Shown here one piece after another: positions 51,069-62,463 of a stretch of 64,000 nucleotides of DNA. The notes beneath the pieces are model-generated. The model made no database searches. It was not told the origin of the DNA and saw nothing but the letters and a program-made list of their open reading frames with translations. The DNA comes from Flavobacterium sp. CBA20B-1 (GTDB taxonomy: Bacteria; Bacteroidota; Bacteroidia; Flavobacteriales; Flavobacteriaceae). Each line of letters opens with the position of its first letter. Position 1 is the stretch's first letter. A program made the translations under genes and the position numbers. The stretch lies in contig NZ_CP092370.1 in the NCBI RefSeq assembly GCF_028473145.1, positions 186,001-250,000 on the forward strand. The letters run 5' to 3'.

Positions 51069-52424
51069 TTATTTTACATTTTCGTTCAACCATTTGGTAA
51101 TATCTTCTAAAACAGCAGGTTCCATGGTAGTTTCAATAGTACCGTATTCATCCGGCATGCCTGTTTTTGCCAATTGAAACAAATGGTTTAAGTTTGGATA
51201 TGATTTTATGGTAACATTCTTATTGTGTGCCAAACCTTTTCGCCAACCTTCTAAATTTTCTTTTGCGGTAACCTGCACATCTTTTTCGCCGTTTAAAATC
51301 AAAGCTTTTGCTTTTATTTTGGCAATATTTTTTTCAGGATTGTATCTAATAAAAGTTGTAAACCAATTAGAATCTGTTGCAGCAGCCAAGTCGTTGATTT
51401 GTTTTTCGGATAGTTCTTTATAAGCAGGATCTGTTTTTAAGAACGATTTAATCGCTTGCTTTGCTTTTTCATTGGATGGATTGTTTTTAATGATTTCATA
51501 GATTTTCTTGTAAAGATTTTTACTGGCTTCTAGATCTTCGTTTGATAGTCCGTATGCTTTTTCAATCTCGTATTTTTGAGTAAGCATTAACTCGTCAATT
51601 GCAATTCCGGGACCGGCAAGCGAAATTATAAATGCAACATCTTTGTTTTCAGCAGCTACAATTTGGGCAATCATTCCGCCTTCGCTGTGTCCTAAAATAC
51701 CGATATTTTTTCTATCGATTTCTTTAATGGTTTTAAGATATTCAAGAGCACTTTTGGTATCTTTTGCAAAATCAAAAGTAGTGGCTGATTCAAAATTACC
51801 TTCCGATTGTGCTACACCTCGATCATCATAACGCAACACTGCAAAACCGTTTTTTGTAAGGCGATCGGCAATAAGCAAGAAAGGTTTGTGTCCCAACAAT
51901 TCTTCGTTTCGGTCTTGAGCGCCGCTGCCCGATACTAAAACAACTGCGGGAAATGGTCCTTTGCCGTTTGGCATGGTCAATGTTCCGGCCAATTTTATTC
52001 CGGCTTCTTTGTTTTCAAATGTTATATCTTGGATTTTATAGCTGAATGGTGGTTGTGGTTCCTGCGGACGATTGCGTGTAAATGTACCTTTTTTGAAATT
52101 TAGTTTAAACGATTGTCCGCCTTGTTTAAAGTTTCCGTTGATAGCGTTCGCGTTAGCCAATTCGCCTTCATAGCTCATAAACATACGCGCATCTTTCAAG
52201 AATAATGTATTGTTTTCAAATCGAATTTCCTGTAATTCGATTCCATAAACCCCTTGATCTGGACTGTCGGATGTTGCTTTGTATTGCCCATTTTCTTTGG
52301 TGATATGCAGCACAAAGGGAAGCTTTCCGGTGGGTAATTCAATATTTCCGTTCCAAGTTCCTTCAATTTGGGCAAAGGAAACAAAACTAAAGAGTAGGGC
52401 AAAAAGTAGGATGATTTTTTTCAT
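51069..52424 (-). CDS. Secreted alpha/beta hydrolase
   Basis: This 451-residue protein starts at 52424 (MKKIILLFALLFSFVSFAQ, signal peptide). An N-terminal beta domain (about 20-125, IEGTWNGNIELPTGKLPFVLHI) precedes the hydrolase. The nucleophile Ser is in NIGILGHSEGGMIA (about residue 250), the Asp in ILNGEKDVQV and the His in YPNLNHLFQ. It resembles peptidase S9-like or Est-type esterases of Bacteroidetes. It is third in the operon, 5 bases after the YIP1-like gene. Confidence 0.88.
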   Translation of the reverse strand: MKKIILLFALLFSFVSFAQIEGTWNGNIELPTGKLPFVLHITKENGQYKATSDSPDQGVYGIELQEIRFENNTLFLKDARMFMSYEGELANANAINGNFKQGGQSFKLNFKKGTFTRNRPQEPQPPFSYKIQDITFENKEAGIKLAGTLTMPNGKGPFPAVVLVSGSGAQDRNEELLGHKPFLLIADRLTKNGFAVLRYDDRGVAQSEGNFESATTFDFAKDTKSALEYLKTIKEIDRKNIGILGHSEGGMIAQIVAAENKDVAFIISLAGPGIAIDELMLTQKYEIEKAYGLSNEDLEASKNLYKKIYEIIKNNPSNEKAKQAIKSFLKTDPAYKELSEKQINDLAAATDSNWFTTFIRYNPEKNIAKIKAKALILNGEKDVQVTAKENLEGWRKGLAHNKNVTIKSYPNLNHLFQLAKTGMPDEYGTIETTMEPAVLEDITKWLNENVK

Positions 52425-52429
52425 GATAT

Positions 52430-53008
52430 TTAGATTGAGTTGATTAAAAATGAACATATTGCATCTGTAAAAAGAAGGATTACAAAAAATAGGGCATAGT
52501 GTGCTGTTTTTTTTGCGTTTGTTGCTGTTTTAAAGCCAATAAATAGCAAATAGATATAATAGATGAAAAATACAAAACCAGCTATTCCAACAAAAATAAA
52601 TAATAGAGGGGGTGATTGTGTATAAATACTTCCGTCTTTTAAAGCGTTGAGCATTTTTTCGGTTTCTTCGGTTAAAAAATTATTGAAATTTTGGAAGAAT
52701 GAAATATAGATAGGAATTAATGCAATGAGAACGGTATTTAAAATATCGATAAATCTCGTTTTTTTATTGATTATTTTTCCCAAAGTAAAAAATACAATCG
52801 TTAATGAAACAACAATTATTAAATGCCATATAATGACTTGTTTTAATTCAGGTGTTTCTAAAATATTTAATCTTAAGATTTGTTGCTGTAATTGAAAATA
52901 ATAAGCTAAGAAAATTCCTACAATGAAAGTAGCTATTCCAACAAAGAACAATTTTTTATCTTCAACAATGGCAAAAGGGTTTTTCAGAATTTGTAATAAT
53001 TGCTTCAT
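52430..53008 (-). CDS. YIP1-like multi-pass membrane protein
   Basis: This 192-residue protein has five predicted membrane helices and an N-terminal helix reading LLQILKNPFAIVEDKK, a start typical of small Yip1-domain proteins in Bacteroidetes. The function is unknown. It lies 3 bases after the DUF2089-type regulator gene and 5 before the hydrolase, an operon conserved in my memory for related genomes. Confidence 0.75.
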   Translation of the reverse strand: MKQLLQILKNPFAIVEDKKLFFVGIATFIVGIFLAYYFQLQQQILRLNILETPELKQVIIWHLIIVVSLTIVFFTLGKIINKKTRFIDILNTVLIALIPIYISFFQNFNNFLTEETEKMLNALKDGSIYTQSPPLLFIFVGIAGFVFFIYYIYLLFIGFKTATNAKKTAHYALFFVILLFTDAICSFLINSI

Positions 53009-53011
53009 AAA

Positions 53012-53284
53012 TTACATATTAAGGTCTTTAATGTGTTGTATCATATCGTCTAACTGGTTGCGCACCGTTGGATAGCTTACTCCCAATTGAGCTGCCATTT
53101 CTTTCAAACTACCGCTGGTTAAAAAAAACTGTAGAATGAATTCTTGTTGCTTAGGTGACAGTTTTAAAAATACCGGCAACGGATAATTTCCCTGAACCAC
53201 CGTTTGGCAATTTTCACAACTTAATTGCGATACACTCAGCAATGTTTCACAACTTGGGCATTGGGTGGGTAATTTTGCTTTCAT
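53012..53284 (-). CDS. DUF2089-type zinc-ribbon/HTH regulator
   Basis: In this 90-residue protein two C-x2-C pairs (CPSC about residues 9-12 and CENC about 23-26) make a zinc ribbon. The C-terminal half has a sigma-70 region 4-like HTH (LSPKQQEFILQFFLTSGSLKEMAAQLGVSYPTVRNQLDDM, about 42-81). DUF2089 proteins are thought to bind DNA. As first gene of the operon it probably regulates the membrane protein and hydrolase that follow. Confidence 0.85.
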   Translation of the reverse strand: MKAKLPTQCPSCETLLSVSQLSCENCQTVVQGNYPLPVFLKLSPKQQEFILQFFLTSGSLKEMAAQLGVSYPTVRNQLDDMIQHIKDLNM

Positions 53285-53412
53285 ATTAATAAAATTAAGT
53301 AGTACTTTAATTTTGTTTATACAAATGTAAATAAAATTAATAAATTAAGCAATAAAAAAATCCATCAGTTTTATATTGATGGATTTTAGTTTAATATTAT
53401 TTAATTGGACTT

Positions 53413-54339
53413 TTACTTTGTACGGATTAAATTCCAATTGATTAATAAAACTGCGGCAAGAATGATTGCGATTCCAATCCATTGCGAAAACAGTACCTGT
53501 TCCTGCAAAAAGATAAATGCAAAAGTTACTGAAACAGGAAGTTCCACTGCCGAAACAATACTTCCTAAACCAACTCCTGTTAATGGAAATCCTTTGTTTA
53601 ATAGGATAGGAGGTAATACTGTTCCAAAAACTGAAAGTAAAATGCCCCACGTATATAAAATGGAAATATCGAATGTTTTTAAAGCAATAAAATCCGAAGC
53701 AATTAATTGCATGTTTAAGTAGGAGGGAAGTATTTGCGAAAGCAAACTAAAAAGCAACACTATGATACCGCCACCCAAAAGCATAAACAAACTGCGTTTA
53801 TAAGCATTCAACTCTTTTGCAATGCTGTTGGTGCTGTATAAGGTTATTGAGAAAGAAATAGCAGCTAAAAATCCGAATAAAAATCCTTTAAAATCATAGA
53901 TTATTTCGTTGTTCAACAAGTTTGTTGCCAATACAGTTCCCAATAAAACAAAAACAACAGCTGCAAATTTTGAAAACGTAGGCATTTTTTTAGCAATAAA
54001 AGCTTCGATTAAAACACCAATCCAAACCGACTGCATTAACAAAACCACTGCAATCGATGCATGGAGGTATTTTACGCACAAATAGTATAACACGCTTGTA
54101 AACCCCATCGATGAGCCGCTGATCAGCAGTTTTTTTACATCGCTTTTGGTAGCTTTTTTGGTGTTTTTAATAAATAAATTCACAACCAAAAGGCATAGTA
54201 TTGCCAAAAAAAATTGCGAAAAAGTAACTTCGGCGGTTGTAAATCCTTGTTTATAAGCCATTTTTACAAACGATGCCAGCATGCCATAACTACTGGCTCC
54301 TAGAGCAACGAGTATGATTCCTTTTAATGTTGAGTTCAA
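53413..54339 (-). CDS. EamA/DMT-family transporter
   Basis: This 308-residue protein has ten hydrophobic helices and the two EamA repeats of the drug/metabolite family (SSYGMLASFVKMAYKQGFTTAEVTF at the start; VLPPILLNKGFPLTGVG in the second half). It is an inner-membrane exporter or permease of unknown substrate. It stands alone, bounded upstream by a perfect hairpin (54361-54386). Confidence 0.88.
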   Translation of the reverse strand: MNSTLKGIILVALGASSYGMLASFVKMAYKQGFTTAEVTFSQFFLAILCLLVVNLFIKNTKKATKSDVKKLLISGSSMGFTSVLYYLCVKYLHASIAVVLLMQSVWIGVLIEAFIAKKMPTFSKFAAVVFVLLGTVLATNLLNNEIIYDFKGFLFGFLAAISFSITLYSTNSIAKELNAYKRSLFMLLGGGIIVLLFSLLSQILPSYLNMQLIASDFIALKTFDISILYTWGILLSVFGTVLPPILLNKGFPLTGVGLGSIVSAVELPVSVTFAFIFLQEQVLFSQWIGIAIILAAVLLINWNLIRTK

Positions 54340-54360
54340 AGTGTACTATTTAAAAAAAAC

Positions 54361-54386
54361 AAAACTCGGTAAAAATACCGAGTTTT
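54361..54386 (-). terminator. Terminator of the TonB receptor gene
   Basis: Arms AAAACTCGGTA (54361-54371) and TACCGAGTTTT (54376-54386) are perfect around four A. On the minus strand it follows the receptor stop at 54395 and has T-runs on both sides. Confidence 0.85.
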
Positions 54387-54394
54387 TTCAAACA

Positions 54395-56860
54395 TTACAT
54401 CATTTCTTCCATATCTTCTCCTGAAGAAGATTGTCTTATTTGATCTTTTTGTCGATCTTGTTTGGTTTGGTTGAAACGGTAGGTAAATGATAAGTTGAGG
54501 GTGCGTTCTCTCCATTGCATTTCAGCATAAGAATTTATAGCTGCAATATTGGTTTCCATGATTCGTTTGCGCGAATTGAATAAATCTTGCACATTGAGGG
54601 CGATAGTACCTTTATCTTTTAAAACTTCTTTACTCAAAGCCATGTTAACCGAAGCAATTCCTAGAATTTTTCCTTGAGCTGTTTTTTGTCCTCCGCGATA
54701 CATAAAGTTTGTTTGCCAATCTATTTTCGATGGAAGTGTTACGCGCGAATTAATTCTACCATTCCATGTAAATGCATCGTTATCAAAGTTTTGGTTCACC
54801 GTGTTTCCTTCAAAGTCTGTATAGGTGTAATCGCCGCGTGTGGAAACCTGAAACAAGTTTGCATTGGCATTTATACGCCACCAGCGAAACGGATTGTAGT
54901 TGGCATTCAACTCTAATCCATAGCGGTATTCGGTTGCCAAGTTTATTGGACCACTTATCGTAATGGGAATACCTTCTTCGTTCACTCCATCCACACGGCG
55001 CACAAACTGCGTGGCATCGGTAGTATGGTTGTAATAAACAGAAGATGTTAAAGTAAGCTGACCAATTCGTTTCATATACCCTAAATCAAAAGCATTGGTA
55101 AACGATGGATCCAAATCGGGATTTCCCATAAAGAAATTAATTGAACTGGAATAATTACTAATTGGGTTCAACATACGCCCGCGCGGTCTGCGCACTCTGC
55201 GGCTGTAACTTATGGTGAAATTTTCATTACTTCCAACTTCATAATTCAAAAAAGCACTTGGGAAAAAGTTGTTGTATTTCTTTTTGTTGAAATCCATTGT
55301 GGTGAATTGATTTACATCTATTTCGGTTGCTTCCCAACGCAATCCAAACATATAACCAAATTTATTGATTTTGTTTCCGTATTGTGCATACAAAGCATGT
55401 ACTTTTTCAAGATACTGCAAATCGTTTCTAAATAAATTATTGGGCTCTAAAACTCCTGCATCGTTCAACGAATTAATGTTGAATTTTGTGCCAATTTCAG
55501 TAAAATTACCCAAATAACCTGCTTCGAACTGATTGTTTTCATTGAAAGGCAATACATAATCAACACGTGCAATGTGTCGCAATTCGTTTTCAGTGGCTTT
55601 GGTTACATCTTGTGCCAAAATCGTATTTGCTTGATTGATGGTTGTGATGTTCGAGTCTTCAATGTCGGTATTCTTGTTCACACTGCCCGAAACATATAAT
55701 TGATGCCCTTCTTCGTTGAATTTATAGGTGAAATCGGTGGTATATTCTACCGTTTCTTTCATGTCGTCTTCTTCGGTTTCGCGGACATTTCGGTACAATA
55801 AATTGCGGTTCGCATCATAATTAGAATAATTCAATGTGCGCGGATTATCACCTGTACTTTTTCGGTATGTGAATCCTTGTGTCCACATTAATTTGTCAGT
55901 TAAATTCCAATCAAAGCCAAAATTCCCGTTAAAACTTTCGCGCTCGCGCGTGTTTTTTGAATATTCATCAACATAGCTTGATGTGTTGCCGTTTTCATCA
56001 AAATATTGCGATTCGTTTAAAGAGTTTCCAAATGTTTTGTTTTTGGCGTATCCAACATTGGTGTATAGATTAAAATCTTTCTCGCGATAATTGATACTTG
56101 CATTGGTACCATAGCTCAAAGGATCGCCAACATTAGCCGTCACGCTTCCGTTTATGCCGTTGTTGCTTCCTTTTTTTAGAATGATATTGATGATGCCGGC
56201 ACCACCTTCTGCTTCGTATCGGGCAGATGGATTGGTAATTACCTCTACACGATCTAACGATTCAGAGGGAATCATTTTCAAAGCATCGCCAATATTTGAT
56301 GCCAAGCCAGAAGGTTTTCCGTCGATTAACACACGCACCGATTCGTTTCCACGCAAACTTACATTTCCTTCAGAATCAACTTCAACCGATGGAATATTGT
56401 CTAAAACATCGCTTGCCGTTCCACCTTTCACAACGGCGTCATTGCCCACATTGTATATTCGTTTATCCAACTTTAGTTCAACTGCAGCACGTTGCGTTTC
56501 AATAACAACTGCGCTTAAAACTTCATTATCACCTTCTACAGCAATGGTTCCAAGGCTAAGGGCGGTGTTGATTTCTTTTGAATCGATGGTAAAGGTTTTG
56601 TATCCTAAATATTCTACTCTTATTTTATAGGTGTCGGGCGTAACCGGAATGCTAAATTTTCCTGTGGCATCGGTCACATCACCTGTAATATTATTAGCGT
56701 TTGTAGTACTTTCAATAGTAATGTTTGCATATTCTAGCGGCGTGTTTGTTGCTTTTTCAACAACAGTTCCGGTAACCAATACTTGATTATTTTCTTGCGA
56801 AAAAACGGTTGACGTAGCCAATGCAAAAACAGTACAATAAACATAATTTATTGCTTTCAT
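54395..56860 (-). CDS. TonB-dependent receptor with a CarboxypepD-like N-terminal domain
   Basis: This 821-residue protein has a signal peptide (about residues 1-21, ending VFSQ). The carboxypeptidase-like beta domain (about 27-110: VTGTVVEKATNTPLEYANI) is followed by the plug (about 125-230: VVKGGTASDVLDNIPSVEVDSEGNVSLRG and RVEVITNPSARYEAEGGAGIINIILKK). A barrel of the OMP_b-brl type follows, and an acidic tail (SSSGEDMEEMM). Unlike the SusC protein at 9.7 kb it has no SusD partner. The substrate is unknown; metal or peptide are usual for this type. Confidence 0.93.
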   Translation of the reverse strand: MKAINYVYCTVFALATSTVFSQENNQVLVTGTVVEKATNTPLEYANITIESTTNANNITGDVTDATGKFSIPVTPDTYKIRVEYLGYKTFTIDSKEINTALSLGTIAVEGDNEVLSAVVIETQRAAVELKLDKRIYNVGNDAVVKGGTASDVLDNIPSVEVDSEGNVSLRGNESVRVLIDGKPSGLASNIGDALKMIPSESLDRVEVITNPSARYEAEGGAGIINIILKKGSNNGINGSVTANVGDPLSYGTNASINYREKDFNLYTNVGYAKNKTFGNSLNESQYFDENGNTSSYVDEYSKNTRERESFNGNFGFDWNLTDKLMWTQGFTYRKSTGDNPRTLNYSNYDANRNLLYRNVRETEEDDMKETVEYTTDFTYKFNEEGHQLYVSGSVNKNTDIEDSNITTINQANTILAQDVTKATENELRHIARVDYVLPFNENNQFEAGYLGNFTEIGTKFNINSLNDAGVLEPNNLFRNDLQYLEKVHALYAQYGNKINKFGYMFGLRWEATEIDVNQFTTMDFNKKKYNNFFPSAFLNYEVGSNENFTISYSRRVRRPRGRMLNPISNYSSSINFFMGNPDLDPSFTNAFDLGYMKRIGQLTLTSSVYYNHTTDATQFVRRVDGVNEEGIPITISGPINLATEYRYGLELNANYNPFRWWRINANANLFQVSTRGDYTYTDFEGNTVNQNFDNDAFTWNGRINSRVTLPSKIDWQTNFMYRGGQKTAQGKILGIASVNMALSKEVLKDKGTIALNVQDLFNSRKRIMETNIAAINSYAEMQWRERTLNLSFTYRFNQTKQDRQKDQIRQSSSGEDMEEMM

Positions 56861-56969
56861 ACATTTGTGAATTTAAGTTATGCAAAAGTAGGATTTGATG
56901 ACCTATTTTTTGCAAATTTGATGTTAAAAAGGAGGATTAAATTGCGTTATTTTAAAACAAACAGTTTTT

Positions 56970-57311
56970 TTATAAAACTTCTTTAATTTTTTCAGCCGGA
57001 CGGGCAATCACAGCCTTGTTGCCATTAACAACAATAGGGCGTTCTATTAACTGCGGAAAATCAACCATTGCTTGAATAATAGCATCGGAAGTCAACTCTT
57101 TACCTTTAAAATGTTCTTTCCAAACCGCCTCTTTGGTTCGAACCAAATCAATAGCATCTATTTTTAAAACTTCTAAAAGCGCTTCTATCTCGTTAAAAGA
57201 TAGCGGATTTTTTATGTATTGAACAATTTCTACCTCTTTGCCAAGGTCTTGAAGCGTGCACAAACCTTCGCGCGATTTGCTGCATTTTGGATTATGGAAA
57301 ATCTTAATCAT
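56970..57311 (-). CDS. arsC: Arsenate reductase-like (ArsC/Spx) protein
   Basis: This 113-residue protein starts at 57311 (MIKIFHNPKCSKSREGL). The thiol motif C-S-K-S-R (Cys about residue 10) and the second-half block FPQLIERPIVVNGNKAVIARP match glutaredoxin-dependent ArsC. It reduces arsenate to arsenite, or acts as a general ArsC-family thiol protein. No ars operon is adjacent, so its physiological role is open. Confidence 0.88.
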   Translation of the reverse strand: MIKIFHNPKCSKSREGLCTLQDLGKEVEIVQYIKNPLSFNEIEALLEVLKIDAIDLVRTKEAVWKEHFKGKELTSDAIIQAMVDFPQLIERPIVVNGNKAVIARPAEKIKEVL

Positions 57312-57367
57312 CTGTATCAATTTTTTTACAAATTTAGTTAACTTCGTAGATAAATATTCGTTTTTTT

Positions 57368-58252
57368 ATGTATTTAGAACAATTCAAAAAAGATCAACCA
57401 AGTATCTTAAAATATATTCCTTTTATTGTTGGTTTTATTGGTTTTATGGCGCTGAATATCATTGTTTCAAGTATGATGAATTTAGATGCAAGCACCATGA
57501 TTCAGGACTCTATTAACCGCTTGGGTAAAAACTTTACTTTTTTTACCTTTTTAATTCCTTTTGCGTTTTTCTTGGTTTTGCTATTTGGTTGGTGGCTTGT
57601 TATTCACAAGTATTCTATAAAACAACTAACCACATCGCGCGCAAAAATTGATTATAAACGATTTTTTTTCTCGTTTAGCGTTTGGGGAGGTATTAATATT
57701 TTGGTATTGCTGATTAGTTATCTATTGCAACCAGAAAGCTTTCAGCTGCAATTCAATGTACAATCATTTATTCCACTTTTTATAATTGCTTTGATTTTTA
57801 TACCGATACAAACCAGCTTCGAAGAATATTTTTTTAGAGGCTATTTTATGCAATTTTCTGCATTTGTAACCAAAAATCGAATCGCAGCTTTGATCATTAC
57901 CTCGGTGGTTTTTGGGTTAATGCACTTAAGTAACCCTGAAGTTTCAAGTATGGGACTCACTGTTATGATTTTTTATATTGGCTGTGGATTTGTTTTGGGA
58001 ATAATGACTTTGATAGACGAAGGTTTAGAGCTTGCATTGGGTTTTCACGCAGCTAATAATCTGTTAGGAGCTTTATTGGTGACCTCTAACGATGCTGTTT
58101 TTCAAACCGATGCTCTTTTTATTTTTAATGGTTCAAGCAATATTTATGAAATGTTGATACAAGTTTTCATTATTTTTCCTATCTTGTTGCTTATTTTTTC
58201 TAAAAAATATAATTGGGCAAATTGGAAACAGAAATTATTTAAACCTATTTAG
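57368..58252 (+). CDS. CPBP-family intramembrane glutamic protease
   Basis: This 294-residue protein has eight hydrophobic segments. The active-site motif EExxxR is at E152-E153-R157 (SFEEYFFRG), a second motif with His is in GLMHLSN (about residues 182-188), and the third, HxxxN, is H227-N231 (GFHAANN). Such proteases process prenyl or peptide substrates and include bacteriocin-immunity members. It ends 2 bases before menE. Confidence 0.92.
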   Translation: MYLEQFKKDQPSILKYIPFIVGFIGFMALNIIVSSMMNLDASTMIQDSINRLGKNFTFFTFLIPFAFFLVLLFGWWLVIHKYSIKQLTTSRAKIDYKRFFFSFSVWGGINILVLLISYLLQPESFQLQFNVQSFIPLFIIALIFIPIQTSFEEYFFRGYFMQFSAFVTKNRIAALIITSVVFGLMHLSNPEVSSMGLTVMIFYIGCGFVLGIMTLIDEGLELALGFHAANNLLGALLVTSNDAVFQTDALFIFNGSSNIYEMLIQVFIIFPILLLIFSKKYNWANWKQKLFKPI

Positions 58253-58254
58253 CT

Positions 58255-59289
58255 ATGGAAAAGAAAATTTGTATTCATCCCGATTTTAAATTAAACGGCA
58301 GATCATACACCAAAAATAGCATTTGTGAATTGGCAATTGCTTTAATTAAAGATGGCGAAGCGCACGAAAAAGACCTTGGCCGCTTAATTTTAGAATGGTT
58401 TGACGATAACACCTATATTTCTCTCACCACTTCCGGAACAACAGGCACTCCCAAACACATAGAACTGAGCAAACAAGCCATGGAAGCATCTGCAATGGCC
58501 ACAGGAGAATTTTTTAAATTGCAACCAAAAGACACTGCTTTGCTTTGTTTACCAACGTGCTACATTGCCGGAAAAATGATGTTTATTAGAGCCGTGTTGC
58601 TGGGTTTGGAACTCGATTTTGTGAGCCCAACGAAAGCACCTCTTAAAAACACAAATAAAGTCTATGATTTTGTGGCAATGGTGCCTTTGCAAGTTCATCA
58701 TTCCATAACACAAATCGAACAATGCAAAACATTGATTGTAGGAGGGGCACGACTTAGCGATCAAACTAAAGATTTATTGATGGATATGATGGTGAATGTT
58801 TATGAAACCTACGGAATGACCGAAACCATTACACACATTGCAGCCAAACGAATTGATGAAAAATATTTTACCGTGTTGCCACATGCCAATATTTCGCAAG
58901 ACCATCGTGGATGTTTAGTAATTGAAGCACCTCTTATTGCCGATTATTTAATTGTGACCAATGATTTAGTTGAAATGCCCAATGAAATTCAGTTTGAATG
59001 GAAAGGCAGATATGATAATTTAGTGAACAGCGGCGGCGTAAAATTAATCCCCGAAGTGATTGAACAAAAGTTAGCAGAATACATTCCTTATCGCTTTTAT
59101 GTGATGGGAAAATCGGATAAAGAATTAGGTGAAAAATTGGTTTTGGTTATTGAACACAAACCCTATACGTTGGTGCCTGAAGCTTTTGACAGTTTGGAAA
59201 AATATGAAAAACCGCGCGAAACTATTTTCATAGAGAAATTTAAAGAAACTCCTAACGGAAAAGTGTTACGAAAAGAATCGATTAGTTGA
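58255..59289 (+). CDS. menE: o-Succinylbenzoate-CoA ligase-like AMP-binding enzyme
   Basis: This 344-residue protein is a shortened ANL enzyme. The P-loop is TTSGTTGTPKHIELS (about residues 60-74), YETYGMTETITHIA (about 182-195) is the adenylate region, and GRYDNLVNSGGVKL (about 244-257) with the late Lys in TPNGKVLRKES completes it. The small size fits flavobacterial MenE of menaquinone synthesis. No other men genes are in the window. A bidirectional terminator follows. Confidence 0.82.
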   Translation: MEKKICIHPDFKLNGRSYTKNSICELAIALIKDGEAHEKDLGRLILEWFDDNTYISLTTSGTTGTPKHIELSKQAMEASAMATGEFFKLQPKDTALLCLPTCYIAGKMMFIRAVLLGLELDFVSPTKAPLKNTNKVYDFVAMVPLQVHHSITQIEQCKTLIVGGARLSDQTKDLLMDMMVNVYETYGMTETITHIAAKRIDEKYFTVLPHANISQDHRGCLVIEAPLIADYLIVTNDLVEMPNEIQFEWKGRYDNLVNSGGVKLIPEVIEQKLAEYIPYRFYVMGKSDKELGEKLVLVIEHKPYTLVPEAFDSLEKYEKPRETIFIEKFKETPNGKVLRKESIS

Positions 59290-59291
59290 AA

Positions 59292-59325
59292 AAAAAATCG
59301 AACTTTATTTAGAGTTCGATTTTTT
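59292..59325. terminator. Bidirectional terminator
   Basis: Arms AAAAAATCGAACT (59292-59304) and AGTTCGATTTTTT-type (59313-59325) are perfect with an eight-base loop, between convergent menE and the type IX cargo gene. Confidence 0.85.
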
Positions 59326-59328
59326 ACA

Positions 59329-60750
59329 TTAATTAACAACCACTTTTTTGCTCGCTTTGCCTTGATTGGTAGTAACCTCAACAAAATACAATCCTTTTGC
59401 AAGCTGACTAATTTCTATAACATTTTTAGTTGCTATTTTAACCACCTGACCCAAATTGTTGTAAATAGTTACTTGTTCTAAAACCAAGTTATTTTCTAAA
59501 CTAATGTTTAATATATCTGATGATGGGTTAGGATAGATGTTGAAGTTTTGTGATACGAAATCATTGTTTGATAAATTAGAAACATCATACAGCGTAGTAA
59601 TTCCTCTATTGCTAGAACTATGAGGTGAGCTAATAGCCGCGATTGTCCCATCTGATGAAAGAGCTACGCTAAAAAAGTTACCTATTGTACCTATTGTAGT
59701 AATTTCTACCCAATTTCCTGAAACATTTCTATATAATTTTGAACGATATACACCATTACTACTTACAATTAAAGTGTCTCCATCCCCTGAAAGAGCAATA
59801 CTGATCTTACCAGTAATACCTCCAGCTATATCGTTTCCTATCTGTGTCCAAACACCTGCTATATTTTTAAAAACACGAACATGACCTAAATTACTAGCTG
59901 TAGCTGAAGGAGCACCAATAGCAACTACAGAACCATCAGCAGAAAGTGATACTACAGTTCCGCTAAAATCTCCAGCCGTTTTACCATCAATATCTTGTCC
60001 TATCTGTGTCCACCCACCTGAAATATATTCAAAAACACGAACATGGCCAGAATCGACTCCATTTCCATCATTTTTATTAGCCCCAATAGCAACAATAGAA
60101 CCATTTGCTGAAATAGAAATACAAAAACCATTCTCATCTCCAGCTTCTTCTGCAATAATTTCGTTTCCCATTTGAACCCAATTTCCTGAAATAAATTGGA
60201 AAATTTTTACGTATCCTAAATTCGAGCCAAACGGTTTATTTAATGTTGGACTACTAATAGCTACAATAGTGCCATCAGCTGACAGAGAAACACTAGAACC
60301 ACTTTGTCCACCTTGGCTAAATTCATTAACGTCACCTTGTATGTTTTGACCTTGTTGTATCCAAACTCCAGAAACATTTTCAAAAACCTGTACATGACCT
60401 GATACACTTCCTAATGATCCATTACCTGGCGATCCAATAGCAATAGTATTACCATCTGCTGAAAGAGAAATGTTATAACCAAACCTATCTACAATATTTG
60501 CCCCATTGAGATCTTGACCCAATTGTGTCCAAACTCCTAATATATTCTCAAAAACCCGTACATGAGCAGAATAATGCCCATTATCACTGTTCAATTGGGA
60601 TCCGATTGCTATGATATTTCCATCAAAAGAAATAGAAAGAGCATCTCCACTTAAATCTCCTATATTTTTCCCAACAATATCCTGCCCTATCTGTACTTGG
60701 CTAAATCCTAAAAATGGAATTAGTAAAAAGTAAAGTAATTCTTTGTTTAT
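59329..60750 (-). CDS. Type IX-secreted repeat protein with a damaged start codon
   Basis: About 473 residues if started at 60750. The C-terminal 75 residues (NIYPNPSSDILNIS, ITIYNNLGQVV-like, ISQLAKGLYFVEV, KKVVV) are a type IX sorting domain. The body has about six repeats of about 60 residues built on VRVFENI-x-G-x-WTQIGQDI and VSLSADGSIVAIGSP, like FG-GAP/beta-propeller blades. The N-terminus reads as a signal peptide, NKELLYFLLIPFLGFSQ, but no ATG precedes it in frame. The codon at its head is ATA (60748-60750). The nearest usable in-frame start is TTG at 60594, which would remove the signal. Confidence 0.8.
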   Translation of the reverse strand: MNKELLYFLLIPFLGFSQVQIGQDIVGKNIGDLSGDALSISFDGNIIAIGSQLNSDNGHYSAHVRVFENILGVWTQLGQDLNGANIVDRFGYNISLSADGNTIAIGSPGNGSLGSVSGHVQVFENVSGVWIQQGQNIQGDVNEFSQGGQSGSSVSLSADGTIVAISSPTLNKPFGSNLGYVKIFQFISGNWVQMGNEIIAEEAGDENGFCISISANGSIVAIGANKNDGNGVDSGHVRVFEYISGGWTQIGQDIDGKTAGDFSGTVVSLSADGSVVAIGAPSATASNLGHVRVFKNIAGVWTQIGNDIAGGITGKISIALSGDGDTLIVSSNGVYRSKLYRNVSGNWVEITTIGTIGNFFSVALSSDGTIAAISSPHSSSNRGITTLYDVSNLSNNDFVSQNFNIYPNPSSDILNISLENNLVLEQVTIYNNLGQVVKIATKNVIEISQLAKGLYFVEVTTNQGKASKKVVVN

Positions 60751-60785
60751 ATTTTTTAGTTTTAGTTAAAAAGTAAATATAATAA

Positions 60786-60816
60786 AAAACAGCTCCGTTC
60801 TGGAACTGCTTTTAAA
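60786..60816 (-). terminator. Terminator of the ABC-F gene
   Basis: A stem of AACAGCTCC and GGAACTGCTT (G-U pairs allowed) around GTTCT lies 20-45 bases past the ABC-F stop. On the minus strand it is followed by a T-run. Confidence 0.65.
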
Positions 60817-60834
60817 TAATATCATAAAATGTAA

Positions 60835-62463
<1,629 letters not shown>

